A stretch of 7,930 nt of DNA from Vicinamibacteria bacterium. GTDB lineage: Bacteria; Acidobacteriota; Vicinamibacteria; Vicinamibacterales; UBA2999. The notes beneath the pieces are model-generated. The model had not been told where the DNA came from and searched no databases. It saw only the letters and a list, made by a program, of their open reading frames with translations. Position numbers and translations under genes: made by a program. Shown in pieces: positions 1 to 5,292 of the stretch (position 1 is its first letter; the number at the start of each line of letters is the position of its first letter). The DNA is taken from positions 1 through 7,930 of the forward strand of contig JAICQE010000186.1 in assembly GCA_025938035.1 (NCBI GenBank), read 5' to 3'.

Positions 1-627
1 ACCGTCGTCACCCCGGCCGGCATCCCTGCGGCCGGAGCCGAGGTGAACTCCTTCTCAGACTCGCGGTCTTTTAACGGCACGACGTTCCAGGCGAACCACG
101 CAGGGAAAGCCGGTAAGGACGGCACGGTCGCCCTAACCTCCGTGTTTCCCGGAAAACTGGTGTTGACTGCGACAGCAACGGTCGGAGACGAACAGCTGGC
201 AGGTATGGAGATCGTGGAGGTCGGCAACGCTCCACTCGAAGTCTTCATGAGGCTCGGCGCTGCGGCGCAAGTCAGCGGGCGCGTCGAATTCTCCGGGCTG
301 GACCGGCCGCTGCACGGCCCCGGCGGCATTCGGGTCATGGCCCTTCTCGGCCGCGGCTCCGCGTATTCCTTGGCGGATACGAATGGCCTCGTCGGCCCCG
401 AGGGCAAGTTCACGCTGAAGGGGCTCGCCGGCGAACGCTGCCTGGGATTGCGCTCCCTGCCATACGGCTGGCGGTTAGCCGAAATCACGCAGTACGGCCG
501 GCCTCTCGAGCACAATCGGTTGGAATTCCTGGAGGGGCAACGCGTCACCGGCATCGTCCTTCACGTCGTGCCGGGAAGAGACGACATGTTCCCGCGAACG
601 CCACCCTGTCCCCTCACGAACCGCTAG
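1..627 (+). CDS. Carboxypeptidase-regulatory-like beta-sandwich protein, 3' part only
   Basis: The reading frame is open from base 1 to the TAG at 625-627 and has no start that must be real, so the gene begins upstream of the window; 208 residues are visible. The visible part reads as two repeated beta-sandwich units of the carboxypeptidase-regulatory type. The first has a fragment like KDGTVALTSVFPGKLVLTA, matching the family pattern of a polar turn followed by a G-x-Y/L-x-L-x-A strand. The second has VSGRVEFSG followed by GPEGKFTLKGLAGE. Such domains occur in secreted or surface proteins of Acidobacteriota and are structural rather than catalytic. The protein stops soon after a strand resembling the start of a further unit (VTGIVLHVVPG), and its tail FPRTPPCPLTNR does not look like a domain end. 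A recent truncation or frameshift is possible. Gene reality is fairly secure; the precise role is unknown. Confidence 0.72.
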   Translation, partial: TVVTPAGIPAAGAEVNSFSDSRSFNGTTFQANHAGKAGKDGTVALTSVFPGKLVLTATATVGDEQLAGMEIVEVGNAPLEVFMRLGAAAQVSGRVEFSGLDRPLHGPGGIRVMALLGRGSAYSLADTNGLVGPEGKFTLKGLAGERCLGLRSLPYGWRLAEITQYGRPLEHNRLEFLEGQRVTGIVLHVVPGRDDMFPRTPPCPLTNR

Positions 628-667
628 AGCATCTGGCACGGTTCGCGCCACGGAATCGAAATCCGCG

Positions 668-1285
668 CTAGGAACCCACAGCGGCCAGCGCCGCACGCAG
701 CGCCGGCTCGATGCGATCCGCGATGATGGCGTGACCGGCGTTGTTCGGGTGAATCAAGTCCGCCATCAAGTTCGGCACGCCGAAGATCCCGTCGAGGACG
801 GCTGGAACCAGCGTCGAAGACGTCTGACTGGCAATACCCGGCAGCGCGCCTTCGAACGGATCGAGCGCTCCGCTTCCCACGCCGACGAGGATGACCGCGG
901 CGCCGTCGCTGCGAATCTGTTGGACGATCGCGGTGATGTTGGCGATGCGCTGCTGCACCGGCACGCTTTGCAGCAGATCGTTGCCGCCAAGGAACACAAT
1001 CACGATGTCCGCGTCACGCGACAGCACGGCGCTGTCGATGCGGGCGAGCGCCGACGCCGTCGTGTCCCCGGGCCGGCCGGCATTGATAATCGACACTCCG
1101 GTCCGATTCGACAGCACCGACACATAGTCGTTGCTGCCGCTGGTGCCAACTCCTGCCGTAATGCTGTCGCCGAAGGCGACGACGGTGACGGAGGATGGCG
1201 CTGTGGGACTGTCGTCGCAGCCCGGCGCAGCGGCCAGCGCGACGCTCGCCGCCAGCAGGATCGTGAAGAGGCGTCGGGAAATCAT
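668..1285 (-). CDS. SGNH/GDSL-family hydrolase, predicted exported lipoprotein
   Basis: A 205-residue protein with the full SGNH hydrolase signature. Block I is FGDSITAG with nucleophile Ser41, block II has Gly70 in INAGRPGD, block III is GGND with Asn102, and block V is DLIHPNNAGH with Asp176 and His179. These supply a complete catalytic triad and oxyanion hole, so an active esterase, thioesterase or arylesterase (TesA-like) is expected. The N-terminus has a short basic start (MISRR), a hydrophobic stretch and Cys23 in AAPGC. This suggests a lipoprotein signal peptide, although Ala at -3 and Pro at -2 make a non-canonical lipobox. The D-D after Cys23 and the S/T/P-rich linker fit a mature lipoprotein; Asp at +2 would favour inner-membrane retention by the E. 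coli rule, which may not apply here. The substrate cannot be read from sequence. The gene is 48 nt downstream of the small minus-strand gene at 1334-1561 and may be co-transcribed with it. Confidence 0.92.
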   Translation of the reverse strand: MISRRLFTILLAASVALAAAPGCDDSPTAPSSVTVVAFGDSITAGVGTSGSNDYVSVLSNRTGVSIINAGRPGDTTASALARIDSAVLSRDADIVIVFLGGNDLLQSVPVQQRIANITAIVQQIRSDGAAVILVGVGSGALDPFEGALPGIASQTSSTLVPAVLDGIFGVPNLMADLIHPNNAGHAIIADRIEPALRAALAAVGS

Positions 1286-1286
1286 T

Positions 1287-1304
1287 CCGCAGTGTAACCT
1301 GCGG
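1287..1304 (-). promoter_or_regulatory. Hairpin abutting the SGNH hydrolase start codon
   Basis: On the minus strand CCGCAG-GTTACA-CTGCGG forms a perfect 6-bp stem with a 6-nt loop that ends one base before the ATG at 1285. No Shine-Dalgarno sequence lies at normal spacing. The sequence TACACT (1296-1291) resembles a -10 box ending five bases before the ATG, which would suit a leaderless transcript, but there is no good -35 box. Either a translation-occluding stem or a leaderless promoter is possible; both are weakly supported. Confidence 0.25.
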
Positions 1305-1333
1305 TCCTAATCTGAGGTCGCGCTCTACTCGTG

Positions 1334-1561
1334 CTAGTCGGTCAACAGGCGCCAGCCTGCCGCCCAGTTCTGCGCCTGCAGCTGCTCGCTCCAGCGCAGC
1401 GCGTCGCTCCAATCGTCGAAGTCGCGATGCCCCAACGGGCGGTTGTTGAGAAACCACACGAGGAGCGCGCCGTCGGATCGCGGCGAGATCACCGCGTGGC
1501 ACGACGCATCCGCCCTCTGCATTCTCCACATGACTGTGGGCAGGTTGTACACAAGTCGCAT
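1334..1561 (-). CDS. Small Trp-rich protein of unknown function
   Basis: A 75-residue acidic-to-neutral soluble protein beginning MRLVYNLPTVMW and ending AAGWRLLTD. It contains six tryptophans (8 percent), a strand-like segment ALLVWFLNNRPLG and a predicted helix DDWSDALRWSEQLQAQNW. The regular alternation of strand and amphipathic helix, and residue choice unlike a random GC-rich frame, argue that it is a real folded mini-protein. I do not recognise the family. The ATG at 1561 is the only ordinary start: the frame runs further upstream to a stop near 1630 but contains no ATG, GTG or TTG there. No clear ribosome-binding site precedes it. It lies 48 nt upstream of the SGNH hydrolase on the same strand, so a two-gene unit is plausible. 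Confidence 0.6.
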   Translation of the reverse strand: MRLVYNLPTVMWRMQRADASCHAVISPRSDGALLVWFLNNRPLGHRDFDDWSDALRWSEQLQAQNWAAGWRLLTD

Positions 1562-1713
1562 CGGGATTTCGGTCAGGTGGAAACGCGAGGCAAATGGAAT
1601 ACCAGCCTCGACGCGTGGCGTTGTCGTTCAAGTCGCGGGACATGGCGCGCGAAGGTCCGCGTTCGGAAGACAAACGTGGCGGGAAGAGCAGCCTACGCGA
1701 TCACGGACGTGGA
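1562..1713. other. Non-coding stretch between the small minus-strand gene and the inverted repeat
   Basis: I see no convincing gene, promoter or RNA in these 152 bases. The plus-strand frame starting at 1594 runs into the repeat element and encodes mostly Arg-rich composition, as expected for a spurious frame in GC-rich DNA. The segment should contain the promoter of the minus-strand gene at 1334-1561, but no good -35/-10 pair stands out. Confidence 0.5.
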
Positions 1714-1763
1714 CGGAGGAAACGGATTCACACGGAGACACGGAGGCACGGAGACGCACGGAG
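1714..1763 (+). repeat. Left arm of composite element, tandem CACGGAGA octamers
   Basis: From 1731 the arm is built of eight-base units: CACGGAGA (1731-1738), CACGGAGG (1739-1746), CACGGAGA (1747-1754), then CG plus CACGGAG (1755-1763). It is preceded by CGGATTCA. Against the reverse complement of the right arm only three positions differ (1720, 1721 and 1757). Confidence 0.9.
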
Positions 1764-1777
1764 GGCCGTTCGATTGG

Positions 1778-1798
1778 TCGGCGCGCGTTACGCGCCGA
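1778..1798. repeat. Left junction hairpin, 8-bp stem
   Basis: TCGGCGCG (1778-1785) pairs perfectly with CGCGCCGA (1791-1798) around the loop CGTTA. It sits at the same place in the left half as the hairpin at 1881-1897 in the right half, but the two sequences are unrelated beyond GC content. Confidence 0.75.
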
Positions 1799-1800
1799 CA

Positions 1801-1879
1801 GCCGTGATGTGCGAGACCACAAATACAAGCCGCTGACGGCGCCAGGGCGGTTTGTATTTGTGGTCTCGTACATCGCGGC
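1801..1879 (+). repeat. Central long hairpin, 33-bp stem
   Basis: Positions 1801-1833 pair with 1847-1879 around the 13-nt loop 1834-1846, which itself contains the palindrome GGCGCC. Thirty pairs are Watson-Crick. The other three, 1805/1875, 1811/1869 and 1829/1851, are all T-G or G-T on the plus strand, so a plus-strand transcript would form an uninterrupted stem. A minus-strand transcript would have A-C mismatches. The stem core GAGACCACAAATACAA is AT-richer than the surroundings. It could be a non-coding RNA, a hairpin used by a mobile element, or simply a decayed palindrome. Confidence 0.85.
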
Positions 1880-1880
1880 A

Positions 1881-1897
1881 GGCCGCCTTCGGCGGCC
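1881..1897. repeat. Right junction hairpin, 7-bp stem
   Basis: GGCCGCC (1881-1887) pairs with GGCGGCC (1891-1897) around TTC. Its last two bases can instead pair in the 14-bp stem. The core CCGCCTTC-GGCGG resembles the hairpin at 7686-7703. Confidence 0.7.
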
Positions 1898-1909
1898 AAT
1901 CGAACGGCC

Positions 1910-1950
1910 GCAGCTCGTCGGATCTTCGTGGCCTTTGTGGTTCAAGAAAA
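1910..1950. repeat. One-sided 41-nt segment inside the right half
   Basis: This segment has no counterpart in the left half, where the outer arm and the 14-bp stem are directly adjacent (1763/1764). It includes CTTCGTGGCCTTTGTGGTTC (1924-1943), made of two near-copies of TTCGTGG/TTTGTGG. I recall sequences of this kind as another interspersed low-complexity repeat in bacterial genomes; that is recollection, not something shown here. Confidence 0.55.
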
Positions 1951-2000
1951 CTCCGTTCGTCTCCGTGCCTCCGTGTCTCCGTGTGAATCCGTGACCTCCG
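1951..2000 (-). repeat. Right arm of composite element
   Basis: This is the inverted copy of the arm at 1714-1763, 47 of 50 positions complementary. The octamer series is read on the minus strand. It ends 60 bases before the preferred start of the downstream operon, so it may influence that promoter. Confidence 0.9.
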
Positions 2001-2009
2001 CGACCTTCG

Positions 2010-2039
2010 TTACCTCCTCTCTGAAGCCGGCAGTAGAAT
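2010..2039 (+). promoter_or_regulatory. Weak candidate promoter of the transporter operon
   Basis: TAGAAT (2034-2039) matches five of six positions of a sigma-70 type -10 box. An 18-bp spacer separates it from TTACCT (2010-2015), which matches only three of six -35 positions. The predicted transcript would have a leader of roughly 15 nt. This is the best candidate between the repeat and the operon, but in GC-rich DNA it is weak. Confidence 0.25.
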
Positions 2040-2049
2040 GACGGGCCAC

Positions 2050-2055
2050 AGGAGG
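2050..2055 (+). promoter_or_regulatory. Ribosome-binding site deciding the start at 2061
   Basis: AGGAGG lies only 2 nt before the first of two consecutive ATG codons (2058) and 5 nt before the second (2061). The second spacing is the workable one, so 2061 is preferred as the start. Confidence 0.7.
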
Positions 2056-2060
2056 CCATG

Positions 2061-2504
2061 ATGCTCGAACGCCAGCGGCGGATGCTGCTCCGCCACGGTT
2101 TTGTGTTCTTGTTCGCCGCGCCGTGTCTGGGCCTCGCCATCATGCTTCTGCCCAACCCACGCGGATGGCTCGCCGCCCACGTCACCGCGTTTCTGACGGC
2201 GTTCATCCTCGCAATCGTCGGACTCGTCTGGCGCGAGCTGCGGTTGACCGATGGACAACGACAGACGTTGCTGATCAGCGGTCTCACCGCGGCCTACGTG
2301 GGCCTCGCCGGCAACATCTTCGGCGCCGTCGTCGATCTTCCCGGTCCCGCGTCGTCGCCGGGGGTGACGGCACCCATGCCGCAGGCCGGCATTCTGCTGG
2401 CGCTGCTCGCGATCATCATTCCGGCGACGTTTACGTCGTTCGGGCTGGTGTTGTTCGGGCTGCGCGGTGAGGCGGCGCCGGCAACGTCAGTCGCGGCGTC
2501 ATAG
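2061..2504 (+). CDS. Four-helix membrane protein, hydroxylaminobenzene mutase-like
   Basis: About 147 residues with four predicted membrane helices: FVFLFAAPCLGLAIMLL, then the stretch after NPRGWLAAH, then LLISGLTAAYVGLAGNIFGAV, and a last one ending FGLVLFGLRG. The length, the four-helix layout, NPR-GW/L-xAH after helix one and the W-x-x-L-R-L end of helix two resemble the hydroxylaminobenzene mutase (HabB)/styrene-oxide-isomerase-like small membrane enzymes, which rearrange aromatic hydroxylamines or epoxides. This is motif-level resemblance from memory; the equivalent positions in this protein are only partly conserved (for example no Glu or Asn in AHVTAFLTAF), so catalysis is uncertain. 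The gene begins the plus-strand operon and is followed after 13 nt by the ModA-like gene. The ATG at 2058 is an alternative start adding one Met. Confidence 0.8.
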   Translation: MLERQRRMLLRHGFVFLFAAPCLGLAIMLLPNPRGWLAAHVTAFLTAFILAIVGLVWRELRLTDGQRQTLLISGLTAAYVGLAGNIFGAVVDLPGPASSPGVTAPMPQAGILLALLAIIIPATFTSFGLVLFGLRGEAAPATSVAAS

Positions 2505-2507
2505 AAC

Positions 2508-2513
2508 AAGGAG
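2508..2513 (+). promoter_or_regulatory. Ribosome-binding site of the ModA-like gene
   Basis: AAGGAG, 4 nt before the ATG at 2518 and just after the upstream TAG (2502-2504). It rules out the longer in-frame start at 2467, which would overlap the upstream gene and add 17 Arg-rich residues ahead of the signal peptide. Confidence 0.7.
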
Positions 2514-2517
2514 CTGT

Positions 2518-3264
2518 ATGCGCAAGCTGACGTACTCCGCAGCCGTTTTCTCGGTTCTCCTCGTCTGTCGCGCTGATGCCGCGCAGATGACGGTGTGGTC
2601 CTCGAACGGCGTGCGCGAGGCCTTCGTCGAATTGATCCCGCAATTCGAGAAGGCGACGGGCCACCATGTGATGGTGTCGTGGGACGGCACGCTGAACATC
2701 AGGAAGCGTATCGACTCCGGCGAGGTTGCGGATCTCGTCTTCATGCCGGCGGCGGACGTCGACGCGCTGATCGCGTCGGGCGGGCTCATGCCCGGCAGCC
2801 GGGTCGATCTGGCGAAATCGATCGTCGGCGTTGCCGTGCGTGCGGGTGTCGCGAAGCCCGATATCTCGACCAGCGACAATCTCAGGCGGGCGATGCTTGG
2901 CGCCTCGTCGATCGTCATCTCGAGCGGCCCGAGCGGCGTCCATCTCCTCGAAGTGCTCGAGAAACAGGGCATCCTTGGAACCCTTCGCCCGAAGATCAAG
3001 CAGCTTCCGTCCGGACAGTCCGTCGGCGAAGCGCTGGCGCGCGGCGAAGGCGACCTCGGCTTTCAGCAGGTCAGCGAGCTGCTGCACGTGAAGGGCATCA
3101 CCTATCTCGGGCCGCTGCCGGCTGACATTCAGAAAGTCACGATCTTTTCCGGCGGCATTCTGAAGACGGCAAAGGACGCCGCGGTGGCGCGCGAGCTCCT
3201 GACGTTCCTCCGAAGTCCACGAAACGCGGCCGCCTTGAAGAAGGCCGGGCTCGAACTCCCCTAG
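2518..3264 (+). CDS. ModA-like periplasmic substrate-binding protein
   Basis: A 248-residue protein. Residues 1-22 form a Sec signal peptide (MRKLTYSAAVFSVLLV, cleavage near ADA-AQ). The mature part follows the molybdate-binding-protein fold of the SBP_bac_11 type. It opens with a strand MTVWSSNG, then the helix FVELIPQFEKATGHHV, then a strand and DGTLNIRKRIDSGEVADLVFMPA, where family members have a similar I-x-x-G-x-x-A-D-L/V segment. Later come the hinge-type motif VISSGPSGVHLLEVLEKQGI and GDLGFQQVSEL, the usual second-lobe motif of this family. It ends with a C-terminal helix on RSPRNAAALKKAGLEL, as in ModA. The ligand may be molybdate, tungstate or another small anion; binding residues cannot be assigned with confidence. 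No ModB permease or ModC ATPase gene is in the window, whereas an OPT transporter starts 4 nt downstream. Confidence 0.88.
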   Translation: MRKLTYSAAVFSVLLVCRADAAQMTVWSSNGVREAFVELIPQFEKATGHHVMVSWDGTLNIRKRIDSGEVADLVFMPAADVDALIASGGLMPGSRVDLAKSIVGVAVRAGVAKPDISTSDNLRRAMLGASSIVISSGPSGVHLLEVLEKQGILGTLRPKIKQLPSGQSVGEALARGEGDLGFQQVSELLHVKGITYLGPLPADIQKVTIFSGGILKTAKDAAVARELLTFLRSPRNAAALKKAGLELP

Positions 3265-3268
3265 CCGG

Positions 3269-5257
3269 ATGGCCCTCAATCAGCTGAACGACGAACAGAT
3301 CGCGACCTGGACCCGGCTCGAGAAAGACACGTGGTGGCTGGAGAACGTTTACCGCGGCGAGATGCCGCAGCTCACGGTCCGGGCGGCAATCACCGGCTTT
3401 CTTCTCGGCGGCATCCTCTCGGCCACCGCGCTGTACATCGCGGGTAAGACCGGCATCTCCATCGGCGTCGGGCTCACCTCGGTCATCCTGGCGTTCGCGA
3501 TCTACAAGATCCTGTCGCGAACGGGGCTGATCGGCGATTTCACGATTCTCGAGAACAACTGCACCCAATCGATCGCCACGGCCTCCGGGTACATGGTGAC
3601 GCCAATGGTCGCCGGGCTGGCCGCCTACATGATGGTCACGGGAACGATCGTGCCATGGTGGCAGTTGATGATCTTCAACGTCGTCATCTCGAGCGTCGGC
3701 GTGCTGGTGGCATTTCCGATGAAGCGGCGCTTCATCAACGAAGACCAGCTTCCCTTCCCCGAGGGGCGCGCCGCCGGCGTCGTGCTCGACGCGCTGTACT
3801 CGGGCGAAGCGGCGGCCGGCATGCTCCGGGCGAAGCTGCTGGCCCTCACCGCGGTGTTCACGGGCCTGTACCAGTTTGTCTCGAGCGACGGATGGATGCG
3901 GCTGCTCCAATTCAAGCTGCTCCGAATGGACACGTGGGCCGGACTGGTGGAGCCGTGGCACTGGCAGGAGCGGTTCGACCAGTACTACTACGACGCGGCC
4001 GGGAGGCTGAACCTCTGGATCCCGAAGATCCTCGGCATCGACATCCGGCAGCTCGGCCTGCGCATGACACTCGATGCGGCGATGCTTGGCGTGGGCGGCC
4101 TGATGGGGGTCCGCGTCGCGACCAGCGTGCTTCTGGGCGCACTCGTGAACTTCGCGGTGCTCGCGCCGATCATGATCCAGCGCGGCGACATCCGCGCCTA
4201 CACCGCCCCGGACGGCACCCTCGTCGCCATCTCCCGTCCCGAGATCGTCAACCAGTGGTCGCTCTGGTGGGCCGTGACGATGATGGTTGTAGGGGCGCTC
4301 ATCGGCCTGTTTGCCAAACCGGAAATCTTCACCAAGGCGTTCGCGATGCTGACGACGAAGAAGGGACCCGCGACGCCGGCGGCGGATCCGCTGCGCCACA
4401 TCGAGGTTCCGCTCTGGGTGTCGTTTGCCGGCGTCCCCATCCTCAGCATCGCCGGTGCGGCGATCACGCACGCGTTCTTCGGCGTGAGCTGGTTTCTCTC
4501 GCTGATCTCGCTGCCATTGATCTTCCTGCTGACCGTGATCTGTACGAACTCAATGGCGTTGACGTCGTGGACACCGGTGGGCGCCCTGTCGAAGATCACG
4601 CAGTTCAGCATGGGCGCGATCGATCGCGTCAATCCGGCGACGAACCTGCTCCCGGCGACCATGACCGCCGAGATCGCGTCGAACGCGTCGAACCTGCTCT
4701 CGGACATCAAGCCCGGCTACATGCTCGGCGCGAAGCCGCGCCAGCAGGCGGTTGGCCACTTCATCGGCATTCTGGCGGGCACGCTGGCGACAGTGCCGCT
4801 CTTCTTCCTCCTCTTCCTGCCTCCAGGCCCCGACGGCGCGCGGTCGCCATCGACAATCGTCTCGGAGCAGTTCGCCATGCCGGCCGCCGTCCAATGGAAG
4901 GGCGTGGCAGACCTGATCACGAACGGCTTGAGCCAGCTGCCCTCGTCCGCGATCATTTCGATGATCGTGGCCGCGATTCTTGCCGCCGTGTTCGAGGTGG
5001 CGCGCATCCGCACCAAGGGCCGCTTCCCGCTCTCCGCGGTGTCGATCGGACTGGGCGTCGTGCTGCCGCCCGAGTCGTGCCTCGCGATGTGGGTGGGCGC
5101 GATGGTCTTCTGGCGGCAGGCCCGAACAAACCCCGCGCCGGGCACGCGCGCCCATGCGATCTGGATCGAGGGTTATGAGTCGATCTGCGCGGGACTGATT
5201 TCCGGGGCCGCGCTGGTGGGCATCGGCAACGCGATCGTGAACGTGCTGATTGGGTGA
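3269..5257 (+). CDS. OPT-family transporter (oligopeptide/metal-chelate type)
   Basis: A 662-residue polytopic membrane protein, normal length for bacterial OPT (PF03169) members, with about 14-16 predicted helices after a cytosolic-looking N-terminus of some 33 residues. Family marks in order are AGKTGISIGVGLTSVI (58-73), ENNCTQSIATASG (95-107, compare the usual ENN-x-x-Q-x-x-A-S), the loop FPMKRRFINEDQLPFPEGRA (149-168), GVGGLMGVR (274-282), ASNASNLLSDIKPGYMLGAK (470-489) and GLGVVLPPESCLAMWVGAM (594-612). OPT proteins are secondary transporters, typically proton-coupled, for small peptides or metal-siderophore and related chelates; the substrate here is unknown. The ATG lies 4 nt after the binding-protein stop with no clear Shine-Dalgarno sequence, so translational coupling is likely. 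The in-frame ATG at 3362 would remove the N-terminal tail and is less likely. Confidence 0.93.
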   Translation: MALNQLNDEQIATWTRLEKDTWWLENVYRGEMPQLTVRAAITGFLLGGILSATALYIAGKTGISIGVGLTSVILAFAIYKILSRTGLIGDFTILENNCTQSIATASGYMVTPMVAGLAAYMMVTGTIVPWWQLMIFNVVISSVGVLVAFPMKRRFINEDQLPFPEGRAAGVVLDALYSGEAAAGMLRAKLLALTAVFTGLYQFVSSDGWMRLLQFKLLRMDTWAGLVEPWHWQERFDQYYYDAAGRLNLWIPKILGIDIRQLGLRMTLDAAMLGVGGLMGVRVATSVLLGALVNFAVLAPIMIQRGDIRAYTAPDGTLVAISRPEIVNQWSLWWAVTMMVVGALIGLFAKPEIFTKAFAMLTTKKGPATPAADPLRHIEVPLWVSFAGVPILSIAGAAITHAFFGVSWFLSLISLPLIFLLTVICTNSMALTSWTPVGALSKITQFSMGAIDRVNPATNLLPATMTAEIASNASNLLSDIKPGYMLGAKPRQQAVGHFIGILAGTLATVPLFFLLFLPPGPDGARSPSTIVSEQFAMPAAVQWKGVADLITNGLSQLPSSAIISMIVAAILAAVFEVARIRTKGRFPLSAVSIGLGVVLPPESCLAMWVGAMVFWRQARTNPAPGTRAHAIWIEGYESICAGLISGAALVGIGNAIVNVLIG

Positions 5258-5270
5258 GGCAGGAACGTGG

Positions 5271-5291
5271 CGCGAACCCTGCGGGTTCGCG
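5271..5291. terminator. First of two tandem hairpins after the OPT gene
   Basis: CGCGAACCC (5271-5279) pairs perfectly with GGGTTCGCG (5283-5291) around the loop TGC. It starts 13 nt after the OPT stop. There is no T-tract on either strand, so it is not a classical intrinsic terminator. It may stop or stabilise both convergent transcripts, or be a REP-type repeat. Confidence 0.5.
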
Positions 5292-5292
5292 A

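Larger units (their letters stand above)
1714..2000. repeat. Composite nested inverted-repeat element, 287 bp
   Basis: The two ends are inverted copies: 1714-1763 pairs with 1951-2000 at 47 of 50 positions. Inside them 1764-1777 pairs perfectly with 1896-1909 (14 bp), and inside those 1801-1833 pairs with 1847-1879 (30 Watson-Crick plus 3 G-T pairs of 33), leaving a 13-nt loop at 1834-1846. At the junction between the 14-bp and 33-bp stems each side carries its own different hairpin, so the strand can fold into a four-way junction. One side alone has a 41-nt extra segment (1910-1950). There is no transposase, reverse transcriptase or flanking target duplication; the 5 bases outside each end (1709-1713 and 2001-2005) do not match. 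From memory, arms of the type CACGGAGACACGGAGG recur as interspersed repeats in environmental bacterial genomes, but I cannot confirm copies elsewhere here. It ends 60 bp upstream of the transporter operon start. Confidence 0.9.

Noticed and set aside
1731..1763. A CRISPR array.
   Set aside because: The units are contiguous 8-mers without spacers, and no cas gene is present.
1443..1994. Plus-strand frame of 183 codons through the small minus-strand gene and the repeat.
   Set aside because: It has no recognisable domain, it contains the repeat translation, and its start falls inside another gene.
1714..2000. A retron-type non-coding RNA.
   Set aside because: Long nested stems fit superficially, but no reverse transcriptase gene lies next to it.
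1714..2000. A classical insertion sequence or complete MITE.
   Set aside because: There is no coding region and no matching direct repeat immediately outside the ends. A decayed or atypical mobile palindrome is still possible.
1628..2287. Minus-strand frame of 219 codons crossing the inverted repeat into the membrane-protein gene.
   Set aside because: Most of it is a translation of the repeat arms (Thr/Arg/His/Gly runs such as RRHGGTET) and the rest is antisense to a better gene.
2467..2517. N-terminal extension of the ModA-like protein.
   Set aside because: It would put an Arg-rich segment ahead of a clear signal peptide and overlap the upstream gene, while a ribosome-binding site precedes the ATG at 2518.
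3137..4471. Long minus-strand frame of 444 codons opposite the OPT transporter.
   Set aside because: The product is Arg/Asp/His/Gly-rich without domains, and the plus-strand frame has strong OPT family motifs. It is a typical antisense shadow in GC-rich DNA.
3655..5178. Plus-strand frame of 507 codons in a second frame within the OPT gene.
   Set aside because: Composition is Arg/Gly/His-rich with no motif; it overlaps a well-supported gene completely.
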